Notes: generated by a model not told the origin, from the sequence alone. A stretch of 64,000 bases of DNA from JAPPLB01 sp965208945 (GCA_965208945.1 OZ242366.1:2232001-2296000); one strand, 5' to 3'. Positions 19,182-27,877 are shown, numbered from the stretch's first letter. Made by a program: numbers and translations.

Positions 19182-19447
19182 CCGCCCTGCGGTCCGCCGT
19201 AGCACTACCAGGAGCTCACAGTTTGTCTGCTTACTCCCGATTGATGGACAAAACGGTCGTACCGGCGTCACCGAATCCTGTTACTGTTCATGGCCCTCAC
19301 AGGTCGGCGTACTTATGAGGAGCGGGACGTGCGGACCCCATCATGGCCCGGAACCAGCGCGGTTCCACCTAGAGGTCGGATATATTGGCGCAGACCAACG
19401 TTCAGCAAGAAGGAATAGGTGGACATCCCGGGAGCGAACCATATATT
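19182..19447 (+). ncRNA. Putative bridge/seek RNA region of the IS110/IS1111 element
   Basis: The 266-bp 3' non-coding part of the element. Segment 19282-19290 (tactgttca) is the reverse complement of the right target half at 19447-19455. Segment 19306-19314 (ggcgtactt) equals the left target half at 17998-18006. Further on, 19337-19341 (cccat) is the reverse complement of the element's first bases (18007-18011), and 19380-19386 (atatatt) equals its last bases (19441-19447). A perfect 6-bp hairpin GGAACC-agcgc-GGTTCC lies at 19350-19366, between the two donor segments. This is the two-loop logic of bridge/seek RNAs; exact RNA ends are not known. Confidence 0.6.
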
Positions 19448-19690
19448 GAACAGTACGTTGAGCACGGCAAGCAAGCGCAACGAAGTCCTGGCGGTCGTAT
19501 CGCGTGCTTAGACCGCCGGGTGGCGAGAAATGTAGGCTAGTCGCTCCCGGAACGGTTCCCTGCCATCCCGCGCGCCAAGAGCGCCGGGCGATCGCTTGAC
19601 GTAGGTGAGCCCTGAGCCGCTATCGAAGATCAGAGCGGTGTGATAACCTGACAGCAGCTCGACCCGCATACTCATTTGGGAGGAACGAAC

Positions 19691-20578
19691 ATGTCCATCG
19701 AGAGACGCCATTTTTTCCGCCACGGACTCGCCGTCGGCGCGGCGCTTGCGACCGGCTTGGATCGAAACCGCGCGCACGCCGCCGCACTCCCTCGCAGGTA
19801 CGCCAACGACGTGGTCGAGTTGGGGCCCGACAAGGTCAAGCTCTCCCGTCTGGCGATGGGCACCGGCACCAGCGGTTTCGGCGGGTCTTCGAATCAGACG
19901 CGCCAGCTCGGCGTCAAGGGCATGGTCGATTTGGTTTGGTTCGGCTACGACAACGGCGTTACGTTTTGGGATTCGGCGGATCAGTACGGAAGCCATCCGC
20001 ACCTGAAGGGCGCGCTCAAGCACATCCCGCGCGAAAAGGTCGCGATCATGACCAAGACCCACGCCAAGACCTACGAAGAGATGCGGCGCGACCTCGACCG
20101 CTACAAAAAGGAACTCGGCACGGACTACATCGACATCGTCCTGTTGCACGCCATGCGCGAAGTCGATTGGCCCACGCAACGCAAAGGCGCCATGGAATAC
20201 CTTTCCGAGATGCGCGAGAAGGGTGTGGTCAGGACGCACGGGGTCTCCTGTCACTCGCTGCCGGCCTTGAAGACCGCCGCCAAGACACCATGGGTGCACG
20301 TTGACCTCGCGCGCATCAACCCGATGGGCGTCGCGATGGATGCCGACCCTGCCACCGTCAAAGACGTCCTGCGCGATATGAAGAGTCAAGGCAAGGGCAT
20401 CATCGGCATGAAGATTCTGGGCGCGGGCAAGATGCGCCGTCGGGTCGACGAGATGCTCTCCCACGCGCTTGCGATGGACTTCATCGACACCTTTACGATC
20501 GGCGCCGAGAGCGTCCAGGAGCTTGGCGATCTGGTTCGCCGCATCCCGCAAGCGTCGCAGCGCGGCTGGCCGAGCTAA
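19691..20578 (+). CDS. Tat-exported aldo/keto reductase
   Basis: A 295-residue protein with a twin-arginine leader (ERRHFFRHGLAVGAAL). The aldo/keto reductase barrel shows TFWDSADQYG (Asp, Tyr), MTKTHAKT (Lys) and IVLLHAMRE (His). It is a distinct paralogue of the enzyme at 8811-9776. ATG 19691 is preceded by GGGAGGAACGAAC; a TTG at 19676 is in frame but lies in that ribosome binding site. pyrF follows by 52 bp. Confidence 0.9.
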   Translation: MSIERRHFFRHGLAVGAALATGLDRNRAHAAALPRRYANDVVELGPDKVKLSRLAMGTGTSGFGGSSNQTRQLGVKGMVDLVWFGYDNGVTFWDSADQYGSHPHLKGALKHIPREKVAIMTKTHAKTYEEMRRDLDRYKKELGTDYIDIVLLHAMREVDWPTQRKGAMEYLSEMREKGVVRTHGVSCHSLPALKTAAKTPWVHVDLARINPMGVAMDADPATVKDVLRDMKSQGKGIIGMKILGAGKMRRRVDEMLSHALAMDFIDTFTIGAESVQELGDLVRRIPQASQRGWPS

Positions 20579-20630
20579 GGCTCGGGTGCGACAAGTCACT
20601 TTGGTCTCCGGCGCAGCGTCCGCCGTTCAG

Positions 20631-21359
20631 ATGTCGTCACTCCCCAGTCTGCTTTCCTCGAAGGACATTGCTCCGTCCGAGCGGCTGATTTTCGCCCTGG
20701 ACGTCCCGACGACCGACGAGGCCCGCCGGCTTGTCAGGCGCCTCGGCGATGCTGTCCGCTTCTACAAGCTGGGCCTGGAACTCTCCATGGCCGGCGGTTA
20801 CTTCGAGTTGGTCGATGACCTGCTCGCTCAAGACAAGAAGGTCTTCGTTGACCTCAAGTTCTTTGACGTTCCCCAGACGGTTCAACGAGCCGTCGCGCGC
20901 CTCGACGGACGCGGGATTTCCTTCACGACCGTGCACGGCAACGAGAACATCCTGGAAGCGGCATGTTCCGCGAAAGGAGACGTGAAGGTCCTCGCCGTGA
21001 CCGTGCTGACGAGTCTCGACGAGGGAGACTTGCGCGACCTGGGATTCCAGTGCAGTCCCAAGGAACTCGTTCTATCGCGCGCTAAACGCGCTATCGCTGT
21101 CGGCTGTGACGGCGTTGTCTCGTCGGGACTCGAAGCGCCGGAGCTGCGGCGCGGGCTGGGCGAGAACTTCCTGGTCGTTACCCCCGGCATCCGCCCGGTG
21201 GCCAACGTCGACGACCAGAAGCGGACGGTCAACGTCGAGCAGGCTTTTCACAACGGCGCTGACTACATCGTCGTCGGACGGCCGATCAAAGAAGCGCCCG
21301 ATCCCCGCGAAGCTGCGGAGGCGATCCAGCAAACGATCTCGGACGTCTTCAGCGGATAA
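20631..21359 (+). CDS. pyrF: Orotidine 5'-phosphate decarboxylase
   Basis: A 242-residue cytoplasmic enzyme that decarboxylates OMP to UMP in pyrimidine synthesis. Signatures are LIFALDVPT near residue 19, the catalytic Lys/Asp array VDLKFFDVPQTV near 70, VTPGIRP near 184 and ADYIVVGRPI near 215. The start at 20631 gives the normal family length; a longer in-frame start at 20469 lies within the preceding gene. The 3' end overlaps the convergent thpR gene by 11 bp. Confidence 0.95.
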   Translation: MSSLPSLLSSKDIAPSERLIFALDVPTTDEARRLVRRLGDAVRFYKLGLELSMAGGYFELVDDLLAQDKKVFVDLKFFDVPQTVQRAVARLDGRGISFTTVHGNENILEAACSAKGDVKVLAVTVLTSLDEGDLRDLGFQCSPKELVLSRAKRAIAVGCDGVVSSGLEAPELRRGLGENFLVVTPGIRPVANVDDQKRTVNVEQAFHNGADYIVVGRPIKEAPDPREAAEAIQQTISDVFSG

Positions 21360-21927
21360 GGCGGCCTTGGTCCGGCACATCACCGCCGCTGAGGGGGAAC
21401 TCCTCGATCTTGTGGTACACCGCCCCGCTCGGCCGCAACTCACTGGTGAAGAGCACGAAGCGATCCACGATCTGCAAGCCGAACTCACGGCCGTGCTCGT
21501 CGATGGCCCGCTGCAACTTCGCCGGCCGGATTCTGCCTTTCACCCGGCCCAGGGTCACATGGGGCCGGTAAGCCCGCCGCTCCCGTTCGATCCCCAACGG
21601 AGCCAACGCCTCGTCGACCTTCGCGGCGAGTCGCGGCAAGTCGTCGACGTGCCGCAGTCCGGCCAGGAAGACCCGAGGGGAGCGCAGATTCGGCAAGACG
21701 CCCAATCCGGTGACGGTGAAGCGAATCGTACCGGACCTCAACCGGCGAAGCGCCTCGACCACTTCATCGCAACGCCTCTCGGGCCACTCGCCGATGAACT
21801 TCAGGGTCAGGTGCTGGTTCTCCTGCCTCACCCACCGCATGGGCAGTCCGGGCGGCATGGCATCGATGGCCTCCTGCAGAGCTTGCCGGCAGCCTTCGTC
21901 CAGTTCGATCGCCGCAAACAAACGCAT
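21349..21927 (-). CDS. thpR: RNA 2',3'-cyclic phosphodiesterase (LigT/ThpR)
   Basis: A 192-residue member of the 2H phosphoesterase family, with both HxTx motifs: HLTLKF at about residue 44 and HVTLGR at about 128. It hydrolyses 2',3'-cyclic phosphates on RNA ends (and shows 2'-5' ligase activity in vitro in homologues). The N-terminus MRLFAAIEL is standard. The ATG is immediately upstream, on the minus strand, of a 34-bp mini-repeat whose CTAG flank abuts the start. Confidence 0.92.
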   Translation of the reverse strand: MRLFAAIELDEGCRQALQEAIDAMPPGLPMRWVRQENQHLTLKFIGEWPERRCDEVVEALRRLRSGTIRFTVTGLGVLPNLRSPRVFLAGLRHVDDLPRLAAKVDEALAPLGIERERRAYRPHVTLGRVKGRIRPAKLQRAIDEHGREFGLQIVDRFVLFTSELRPSGAVYHKIEEFPLSGGDVPDQGRLIR

Positions 21928-21931
21928 CTAG

Positions 21932-21965
21932 CCTGCATTTCTCACCACGTGGCGAGACATGCAGG
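21932..21965 (+). mobile_element. Minimal MITE-like repeat (34 bp)
   Basis: The left terminus CCTGCATTTCTCACCACG is joined almost directly to the right end catgcagg, with CTAG on both sides (21928-21931 and 21966-21969). It is essentially just the two inverted ends of the family, able to form a short hairpin. The left part (ccacgtggcgag) shows it is in the same orientation as the longer copies. Confidence 0.85.
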
Positions 21966-22030
21966 CTAGCAGTTCCCACAAGAAGTTTCGAAGGAAATAG
22001 GCCGCTGTGTTGTAAACTGTCTCGTCGTCC

Positions 22031-23083
22031 ATGGCTACCGACCGGCATCGGCTCATCCAGGGGTTGCTTCAGCACTACCCCTTCGTGATCAAGAACTTCA
22101 GCGCCTACTTCAGGAATCTCTATCGTCGCAATATTCTCAAGACAACGGTCGTAACGCCCTACTCGGCGATCTTCTACGCCACGCACAAGTGCAATCTCGA
22201 TTGCGGCTACTGCACCCAGAAGAACCCGGAAGTCTTCAGCGAGGAGCTCGATACCGAAACGACCATCCGCCTGTTCCGCAACCTGCGCAAGGATGTCGAC
22301 ACATTGTTGATTACGGGCGGCGAGTGCACCGTCCGCCCCGACATTGAGGAACTCGTCCGTGCGGCCCGGCAGGATGTCAAGTTCCGGTCTGTGCTGGTGG
22401 TGACGAACGGCGTGCTGCTCGATAAACGCCGGGCGATGCTGCCGCACCTGAGCGGGCTGGTTTGCAGCCTCGACGCGATCTCGCACGACCCCTCCGATCC
22501 GATGTCGAAGTCGGCCGCGGTGCCGCGCGTGCTCGAGAACCTCATGATGGCCAAGCAGATTCTTCCGCCCGATGCCATCACACTGAGTTGCGTTCTCGAA
22601 TTGTGGAACATCGAAGAAGCCGAGAAGATCCTGGCGTTCTGTCAGGAGCACGGTTTTTACTTCTCGGTTCAGTCCGCTCAGAACAACGGCAAGTATCCGA
22701 ACTTCACGTACCTGAAGAATGAGCGCTACCAACGCTTCGTGGACAAACTCATCTCGATGCGAAGGAACCGCGAGGCGCGTATCAACGGTACGCCCAAGCT
22801 GCTCTCGACCGTGCTGCGGTTCGAAGAGTTCAAGTGTTATCCGACCATGTTCCCGCGCGTCTACCCCAACGGCGACATCTTTTATCCCTGCGAGGTTCTT
22901 CGGAAGATCGCCGGGAATGTGCTGGAGGACGGATCGATCTCCGCGGCGTTCGCCCGCGGGCGCCGGATCTACGGCGAAACCCCGCAGTGCAAGAATAACT
23001 GCTTTTTGTTCGGGAACGTCTTATCTTCCTATTACGTGGAAGACTTCTGGGGATTGGCTGCCGACACCGTCCGGCCCGCCTAG
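22031..23083 (+). CDS. Radical SAM protein with C-terminal cysteine cluster
   Basis: A 350-residue enzyme. The radical SAM motif CNLDCGYC has its cysteines at residues 54, 58 and 61, and GGE (ITGGECT) lies near 97-101. The C-terminal part has several cysteines (CYPTMFPRVYPNGDIFYPCE, then QCKNNC) like a SPASM or twitch cluster. The N-terminal 40 residues are amphipathic (FVIKNFSAYFRNLYRR) and could lie on the membrane. No substrate is recognisable; no peptide precursor gene is visible nearby. The 3' end overlaps the convergent gene by 63 bp. Confidence 0.85.
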   Translation: MATDRHRLIQGLLQHYPFVIKNFSAYFRNLYRRNILKTTVVTPYSAIFYATHKCNLDCGYCTQKNPEVFSEELDTETTIRLFRNLRKDVDTLLITGGECTVRPDIEELVRAARQDVKFRSVLVVTNGVLLDKRRAMLPHLSGLVCSLDAISHDPSDPMSKSAAVPRVLENLMMAKQILPPDAITLSCVLELWNIEEAEKILAFCQEHGFYFSVQSAQNNGKYPNFTYLKNERYQRFVDKLISMRRNREARINGTPKLLSTVLRFEEFKCYPTMFPRVYPNGDIFYPCEVLRKIAGNVLEDGSISAAFARGRRIYGETPQCKNNCFLFGNVLSSYYVEDFWGLAADTVRPA

Positions 23084-23797
23084 CCGCTTGAAGCTGTAGA
23101 TCGCGTGTGCCGCCGTTTCGGCCAGGTGGGTATGGAACGCGCCGGCGTATTCGAACCGCAGCGCTCTCCCATCCTTCAGGAACAGCTCCATGGGCGCAGT
23201 CGCTGTTTGATCGACGTGGGTCTCGCGCACGGGCGGGTCCTTGGCTTCCGAGACGTAGACCGGTACGTAGGGCTTGCCGTGCACATGGATGTCTTCGATC
23301 TCCGGCACGGCAAGGACGCCGGCCAAGTCGACACCGTCTGCCGGAACGAACAATAGTTCTTGATCTTTCAGCAGGATGTACAGCGGCTCTCCGGTCGGGA
23401 CGCCGGGAAATCGGCCCGCTGTCAGCTTCCCGCCGTTGAGAAGGTAGCCCGACTGGTAACGAGCTTGCAGCTTGCGCTCGTGCTCCGGGTCGCGCACGCC
23501 CCTGACCAGCAGGGCGAGCAGAACAAGCACGCTCCCGGGAATCACGAGCCAGAGTTTCGAGAAGCTCATTCCGAGTGCGGCGGCCGCCAGGCCCAATCCT
23601 GCTGCGAGAAGCCGCACCCGCCACCAATCCGGTCGGCGCCGGCGTCGGCGGACGGTGGGCACGAGCAGGATGACCCAGAAGAAGGCGTACAGAAACGACT
23701 CGATCCACTTTGATGGCCGGGCTGGCCGGTGTGATCTCTTCTTGTCGCCTTCTTGCTGTGCGGGGTCCGACGGAGAGGGTCGGGGGCGCTCCCTCAA
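23021..23797 (-). CDS. Membrane protein of unknown function
   Basis: A 258-residue protein I do not recognise. A basic, Pro-rich N-terminus (1-30) is followed by a hydrophobic segment (about 35-48), an Arg cluster (RRRRRR), then two further membrane segments (about 62-100). The remaining 150 residues are soluble. It begins 4 bp inside the glmM stop (ATGA overlap), so the two are translationally coupled. The 3' end overlaps the radical SAM gene by 63 bp in convergent orientation. Confidence 0.7.
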   Translation of the reverse strand: MRERPRPSPSDPAQQEGDKKRSHRPARPSKWIESFLYAFFWVILLVPTVRRRRRRPDWWRVRLLAAGLGLAAAALGMSFSKLWLVIPGSVLVLLALLVRGVRDPEHERKLQARYQSGYLLNGGKLTAGRFPGVPTGEPLYILLKDQELLFVPADGVDLAGVLAVPEIEDIHVHGKPYVPVYVSEAKDPPVRETHVDQTATAPMELFLKDGRALRFEYAGAFHTHLAETAAHAIYSFKRLGGPDGVGSQSPEVFHVIGR

Positions 23798-25137
23798 GCC
23801 CCTAGCTCCTGCTGAAAGAGTTCCACGAGTCGGCGAGTGTGCTCGTCCACCATCGCCTGTGTCTCGGCTTCCACCATCACCCGCGCCAATGGCTCCGTCC
23901 CGGAGTAGCGCACGACCACGCGCCCTCGGCCGTTGAGTTCGTGGCGGCTGCGATCAACGGCGTCAGCAATGGCCGGGACTTCTTCGATAGGAGGTTTCCG
24001 GGTCACGCGGACGTTCTCGAGTTTCTGGGGAAACTCCGCCAGCCGCGTCCTCAGCTCGCTCAAAGGCTTGTTCTCCGCCGCCAGGATCCGCAACATCATC
24101 AGGGCCGTCAGCAAGCCGTCGCCCGTCGTGGCATACGACCGGAAAATGATGTGACCGGACTGCTCGCCGCCCAACTCGGCGCCAACGCGCAACATCTCTT
24201 CCAACACATACTTGTCGCCCACTGAAGTGCGCAACATCGATAGGCCTCTCTCGCCGAGAGCCTTCTCCAAGCCCATGTTGGCCATGACCGTGGTCACGAT
24301 TCGGTCACCGGGAAGCCGGTCGCGGCGCGCCAGGTACTCGGCCGCCAACAGCAGGATCACATCGCCATCGACGACGCTGCCATCCTCGGCTACGAACAGT
24401 ACCCGGTCTGCGTCGCCGTCGAACGCGACGCCGACGCGGCCGTCGCTTTCGGAAACGCGCTGCCGCAGATTCTCCAGGTGGAGTGAGCCGCATCCCTCGT
24501 TGATGTTGCGGCCGTTGGGCTGATCCCCAATGATCTCTGCATCGACGCCCAGCCGCTCGAAGACTTTGGGAGCGAGTTGTGAGGCGGCCCCGTTAGCGCA
24601 GTCGACGATCACTCTGGTGGCGGCGATGTCCGGTTCCTCCGCCGCTACCGAGAGCAAATAGTTCAGGTAGGTTTCCTGCAGCGCTTCTTCCGCGTTCAGC
24701 CTCTTTGTTTCAGTCCCTCGTCCATCTTCGCGAAGGAACGCAATCTCAGCCTCGAGGTCTTCTTCTTGACGGTCCGGCAGCTTCATGCCCGACGGTCCGA
24801 ATACTTTGATGCCATTGTCATGAAAGGGATTGTGGGACGCCGAAATCATGATGCCCGCCGCGAGACTCCGGGACCGCGTCAGGTAGGCTACACCGGGAGT
24901 CGTGATGATACCCGCGGAACGTACCGCTACGCCCTGGCTTGCAAGACCGCCGGCCAGCTGGGCGGCGATGTGAGGTCCTGATTCGCGGGTATCCATTCCG
25001 ATCACCGCTGTGGCGTCCACGGTCGCCCGCAGGCTTTTTCCCAAAGCCGATCCCACCGCAAACACAGTGTCGTCGTCGAGAGGCGGCTCGCCCGCCACGC
25101 CGCGGATGCCATCGGTCCCGAAAAGTTGCTTTGCCAT
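23794..25137 (-). CDS. glmM: Phosphoglucosamine mutase
   Basis: A 447-residue enzyme converting glucosamine-6-phosphate to glucosamine-1-phosphate for peptidoglycan and lipopolysaccharide precursors. Signatures: FGTDGIRG at residues 6-13, the phosphoserine loop MISASHNP near 98-105, the metal-binding FDGDADR near 240 and the phosphate-binding RYSGTEP near 407. Length and start match the family. It is followed by a coupled membrane-protein gene. Confidence 0.97.
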   Translation of the reverse strand: MAKQLFGTDGIRGVAGEPPLDDDTVFAVGSALGKSLRATVDATAVIGMDTRESGPHIAAQLAGGLASQGVAVRSAGIITTPGVAYLTRSRSLAAGIMISASHNPFHDNGIKVFGPSGMKLPDRQEEDLEAEIAFLREDGRGTETKRLNAEEALQETYLNYLLSVAAEEPDIAATRVIVDCANGAASQLAPKVFERLGVDAEIIGDQPNGRNINEGCGSLHLENLRQRVSESDGRVGVAFDGDADRVLFVAEDGSVVDGDVILLLAAEYLARRDRLPGDRIVTTVMANMGLEKALGERGLSMLRTSVGDKYVLEEMLRVGAELGGEQSGHIIFRSYATTGDGLLTALMMLRILAAENKPLSELRTRLAEFPQKLENVRVTRKPPIEEVPAIADAVDRSRHELNGRGRVVVRYSGTEPLARVMVEAETQAMVDEHTRRLVELFQQELGA

Positions 25138-25683
25138 CAGCTTCGCTGCCTTGCGAGAAGCATTCGCACCTGAACCGTCACGTCCGCTCTGTCCTTAAAT
25201 TGCATGCAAAGATCTGACGCGTGAGTTGCCCTGAGGAAAGCCCCTTCCGGCGGCGGCTTGACGCAAGCCGATGCGGTCGATCGTCACCTTCCCGCGTGAG
25301 CTTGCTCGGATTTCCGGTCCTATGACAGTGCGCCGGGAGGTTGACTGCGTGGGAGTCGATGGGTAACCGTTGACGGCTACAGCCGTAAGAGCCTCCCGAC
25401 ATCTCAACGAGTCTGTGGCGAAATCTTCTTCAGTGTAACGAAAACGCCTGTGACGCCCCCTTCGCCGCATCGTCCGGCACGAAGCTGCCGCAAACCCGTT
25501 CCTCAGGATCATGGAGAGGCGACATGCCTCCGAGCAAGGCCGGCTCTCGATGAGTTGCGCGCCACGGCGCGGCGTCGCGCGGCTGTTACGTCCGGGCCGG
25601 ACAGGTGTTGCCGAACCCGGCCCAGAAGCGTCGAATCTTACAGGGAAATGCGCGTGCCTAACCTGAGGTTCGCTGCTTCCAGG
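25138..25683. other. 546-bp intergenic region, no gene recognised
   Basis: Lies between the glmM start and the end of the secretin-like gene. I see no tRNA, no repeat copy and no convincing reading frame. The frames that cross it have no family features or ribosome binding site. It should contain the glmM promoter. Confidence 0.5.
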
Positions 25684-26466
25684 CTAATCCACGATGTTGG
25701 CTTGGAGGACAAGGAAAATGCCATCGACCACTCCCTGGACTCCTGCCTTGCCGACCACAACGGTCTTGCCCGCCGGGAGATCCATTTTGGTTTGTATCTG
25801 TATGTGCGAGTAGGTAATAGATCCGTCTGATGTTCGAACGGGAATTTTCCCTTGGAGCCAAACGTAGTTAGCCGAGATGGTATGTCCGCTCGTCGTCGGC
25901 TGAATCGCGTTCAAGCGGACAGAGAATTCATAAGAAGCGGTAGCAGACCCTTCGACAGCGAGGTCAGGTATCAATCCAGAAATGCGGCTGGGCTCCTGCT
26001 CCCGCGAGCGCAAACGCAACGATGCCGTTTCCAGAAGCTGGTATCCCTGATAGGGGAACCGCTCTCGCAGTTGTTCGACGACGGGCCGGAGCAGGGGTGC
26101 CACTTCACTCCCGGAATCGCTGGCGCGGCTAGCTCCCACCAAATGGGCGGTGATTTCCACGTTCCGGCTAGTGGACCGCCCCGTCGGCGCATCAATTTGC
26201 TTGACGCTTTTCTCCACGAATTCCACTGTGCTCGGAGGGCCATGGATGACCAGGAGGCCAAGTTCGGAATCCGACCGCAGACGGACGGGGAGGTGACCCA
26301 ATAGCTTGGGAACACTGTCGGGGTCTACATGCTCCAGCTTGACTATCCTCGTGACCGGATCACTTTCCGGTGTTTGTTTTTCTTCACCGAAAGCGCCGCT
26401 AGCGCACAACACCAGGGCCGCCATGATGATGGTGGTACGAATCCAGAGGGTTGCTTGTCTCTGCAT
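25684..26466 (-). CDS. Exported secretin-N-domain-like protein
   Basis: A 260-residue protein with a signal peptide (about 1-27, ending SGAFGEE). Residues about 38-90 (RIVKLEHVDPDSVPKLLGHL, LGLLVIHGPPSTVEFVEKSVKQID) have the pattern of the short N-domains of secretins. The rest is beta-rich and unassigned. It is the third gene of a sigma/anti-sigma operon, 2 bp after the anti-sigma stop, so it is probably controlled by or linked to that sigma factor. There is no secretin pore domain, so it is not itself a channel. Confidence 0.7.
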   Translation of the reverse strand: MQRQATLWIRTTIIMAALVLCASGAFGEEKQTPESDPVTRIVKLEHVDPDSVPKLLGHLPVRLRSDSELGLLVIHGPPSTVEFVEKSVKQIDAPTGRSTSRNVEITAHLVGASRASDSGSEVAPLLRPVVEQLRERFPYQGYQLLETASLRLRSREQEPSRISGLIPDLAVEGSATASYEFSVRLNAIQPTTSGHTISANYVWLQGKIPVRTSDGSITYSHIQIQTKMDLPAGKTVVVGKAGVQGVVDGIFLVLQANIVD

Positions 26467-26468
26467 GA

Positions 26469-27185
26469 CTATTCTCCGTTCCGGCCCACGAGCCAGTAGA
26501 TGGTGATATCGGGGTCGCTTGATGCCACTTGCAGGACGGCGTCCTGCTTTTCTTCGGGATTGCCGGTGTCCACGTCGGGTAGCGAGACAACGGTGATTAC
26601 GGGTTCGGGGATCGCCGGCGCCGGCGCGGCGGCCCGAATGGGCCGTTCCTCGGCTTTGTCGTGACGCGGCGGAAGAGCCGGCGGCGCGGCAGGCTGTTCG
26701 ACGGATACGGTTCTCTCTTTATCTCTCTCTTCATCGGGTGAGGGGATCGGCTGCTCCGGCTCTTCCGGAAGCTCACTTGCCTCGCTCGGGAGAGCCGGTT
26801 TCGAGGCCACGATGTTTTCCTGCTGGTCCTGGTTTGCCGACCGAGAGTTCCAGAACGCGATCGTCACCGCCAGCGCCATCGCGAGACCGGCCGCGGCCCA
26901 GCGAGGAGCAAGCCATTGCACCGTGATCCATCGCCGCCAGTTGGACGAGGCGCCGCCGGTCCGCAGTTCCGCCAGCACCGTAGCGCGCACGGCGTCCAGG
27001 CGTTCTTCCGTCACTGAGGATCGATGGAATGTACGCAACGTTGCCAGACTTGCACGCAATTCCTCGGCGGCGCGGCGACAGTTGCAGCACTCGCTCATGT
27101 GGCTCGAAAGCTCGGCAGCCTTTTCGGGAGGCAGGTCGCCGCCTGCCTCCAGCGCCAACCACTCCTCGTATCGCCGGCAGCTCAC
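26469..27185 (-). CDS. Anti-sigma factor with zf-HC2 zinc finger
   Basis: A 238-residue single-pass membrane protein. The N-terminal cytoplasmic zinc-binding anti-sigma domain has HMSECCNC (H-x3-C-x2-C) near residue 30. A membrane segment follows at about 90-108 (WAAAGLAMALAVTIAF). The outer part is acidic and Pro-rich (PEEPEQPIPSPDEERD). It starts with GTG at 27185, overlapping the sigma-factor stop as GTGA and preceded by GGGAGGGAAAAC. An ATG further upstream would lie within the sigma gene. It should hold the upstream ECF sigma inactive at the membrane. Confidence 0.87.
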   Translation of the reverse strand: MSCRRYEEWLALEAGGDLPPEKAAELSSHMSECCNCRRAAEELRASLATLRTFHRSSVTEERLDAVRATVLAELRTGGASSNWRRWITVQWLAPRWAAAGLAMALAVTIAFWNSRSANQDQQENIVASKPALPSEASELPEEPEQPIPSPDEERDKERTVSVEQPAAPPALPPRHDKAEERPIRAAAPAPAIPEPVITVVSLPDVDTGNPEEKQDAVLQVASSDPDITIYWLVGRNGE

Positions 27186-27877
27186 GTTTTCCCTCCCAAC
27201 AACTTCCTCCGCAAATCTCGCAAGCGCAGCCGCGCCCGGCATACGTGAGTTCGCACCGTCGCTTGCGAAATTCCCAGTATCCGCGCCACCGATTCTTCCG
27301 GCAGACCCTCCAAGTCACGCAACACAATCGAGGCCTGCTGTTTCTCGGGCAGCGCCGAGAGCGCCCGTGACATGATACGCCACTCTTCAGCGTCAGCCGT
27401 CTGCTGATGTGGGCTTGGCGCCGGATCGCGCGGTTCAAGGCCCGGCCACTCCGACATCGTCAGAGAAGCCGCCGCCGACCGCTCCCGCCGCCGGTTCATG
27501 TCACGGCATACATTCATGGTGACTCGATAAAGCCAAGGCATCAAATCCTGGTCCTGTTTGAGCCGGCCCAAGTGCTTGTACAAGCGCAGGTAGACTTCTT
27601 GGGCGGCGTCCTCCGCGTCTTCCGCTCTGCGCAGCAGCCGCAGCGCCGTTCGAAACACGCGCCGCTCGTGCTGCCGGATCAATTGTTCGAAGGCGTCAAG
27701 ATCGCCGGTTCTGGCGCGATACAGCAGGGCGGCCGTTTCTCGCATCGATTCCGCTTGCTGATCGGGTTCCACAATCACCAATCCGAGACTTTCGCCGCGC
27801 AGAATCGATTCGTGGCCGGCCACACCGTCCGCCTTCCCTGTCAAGTAATACGTCCGCCGGGGCGTTTCCGTTGACAC
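27182..27877 (-). CDS. ECF-type RNA polymerase sigma factor
   Basis: A 231-residue sigma-70 family protein. Region 2 is at about 60-125 (AEDAAQEVYLRLY, DLMPWLYRVTMNV) and region 4 at about 165-220 (ALSALPEKQQASIVLRDLEG, then ARILGISQATVRTHVCRARL). The N-terminal 45 residues are extra, and an internal ATG at MRETAALLYRA would give a standard length, so the true start may be there. It heads a three-gene operon with its anti-sigma and a secretin-like exported protein. Confidence 0.92.
   Translation of the reverse strand: MSTETPRRTYYLTGKADGVAGHESILRGESLGLVIVEPDQQAESMRETAALLYRARTGDLDAFEQLIRQHERRVFRTALRLLRRAEDAEDAAQEVYLRLYKHLGRLKQDQDLMPWLYRVTMNVCRDMNRRRERSAAASLTMSEWPGLEPRDPAPSPHQQTADAEEWRIMSRALSALPEKQQASIVLRDLEGLPEESVARILGISQATVRTHVCRARLRLRDLRRKLLGGKT

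Larger units (their letters stand above)
18007..19447 (+). mobile_element. IS110-family (IS1111-like) insertion sequence (about 1441 bp)
   Basis: The boundaries are read by comparison with intact repeat copies: the host sequence GGCGTACTT breaks at 18006 and resumes with GAACAGTACG at 19448. No clear target duplication is seen apart from a possible TT core, as expected of this family. Subterminal inverted repeats ATGGTTCGCTCCC (18012-18024) and its reverse complement (19430-19442) point to the IS1111 subgroup. The insertion sits in the loop of the host repeat's hairpin. Confidence 0.9.
16167..19536 (+). mobile_element. MITE-like repeat interrupted by two nested insertion sequences
   Basis: One repeat copy in three pieces: 16167-16222, 17951-18006 and 19448-19536 (201 bp when joined), flanked by CTAG at 16163-16166 and 19537-19540. 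The joined order matches the uninterrupted copy at 29656-29867 block for block, apart from an 11-bp difference. The first gap is an IS1380 element inserted at an internal CTAG; the second is an IS110/IS1111 element inserted in the internal hairpin. Confidence 0.93.

Noticed and set aside
25138..25683. Hidden structural RNA or small gene upstream of glmM
   Set aside because: No tRNA, RNase P or other known RNA pattern could be recognised, and frames there are not protein-like.
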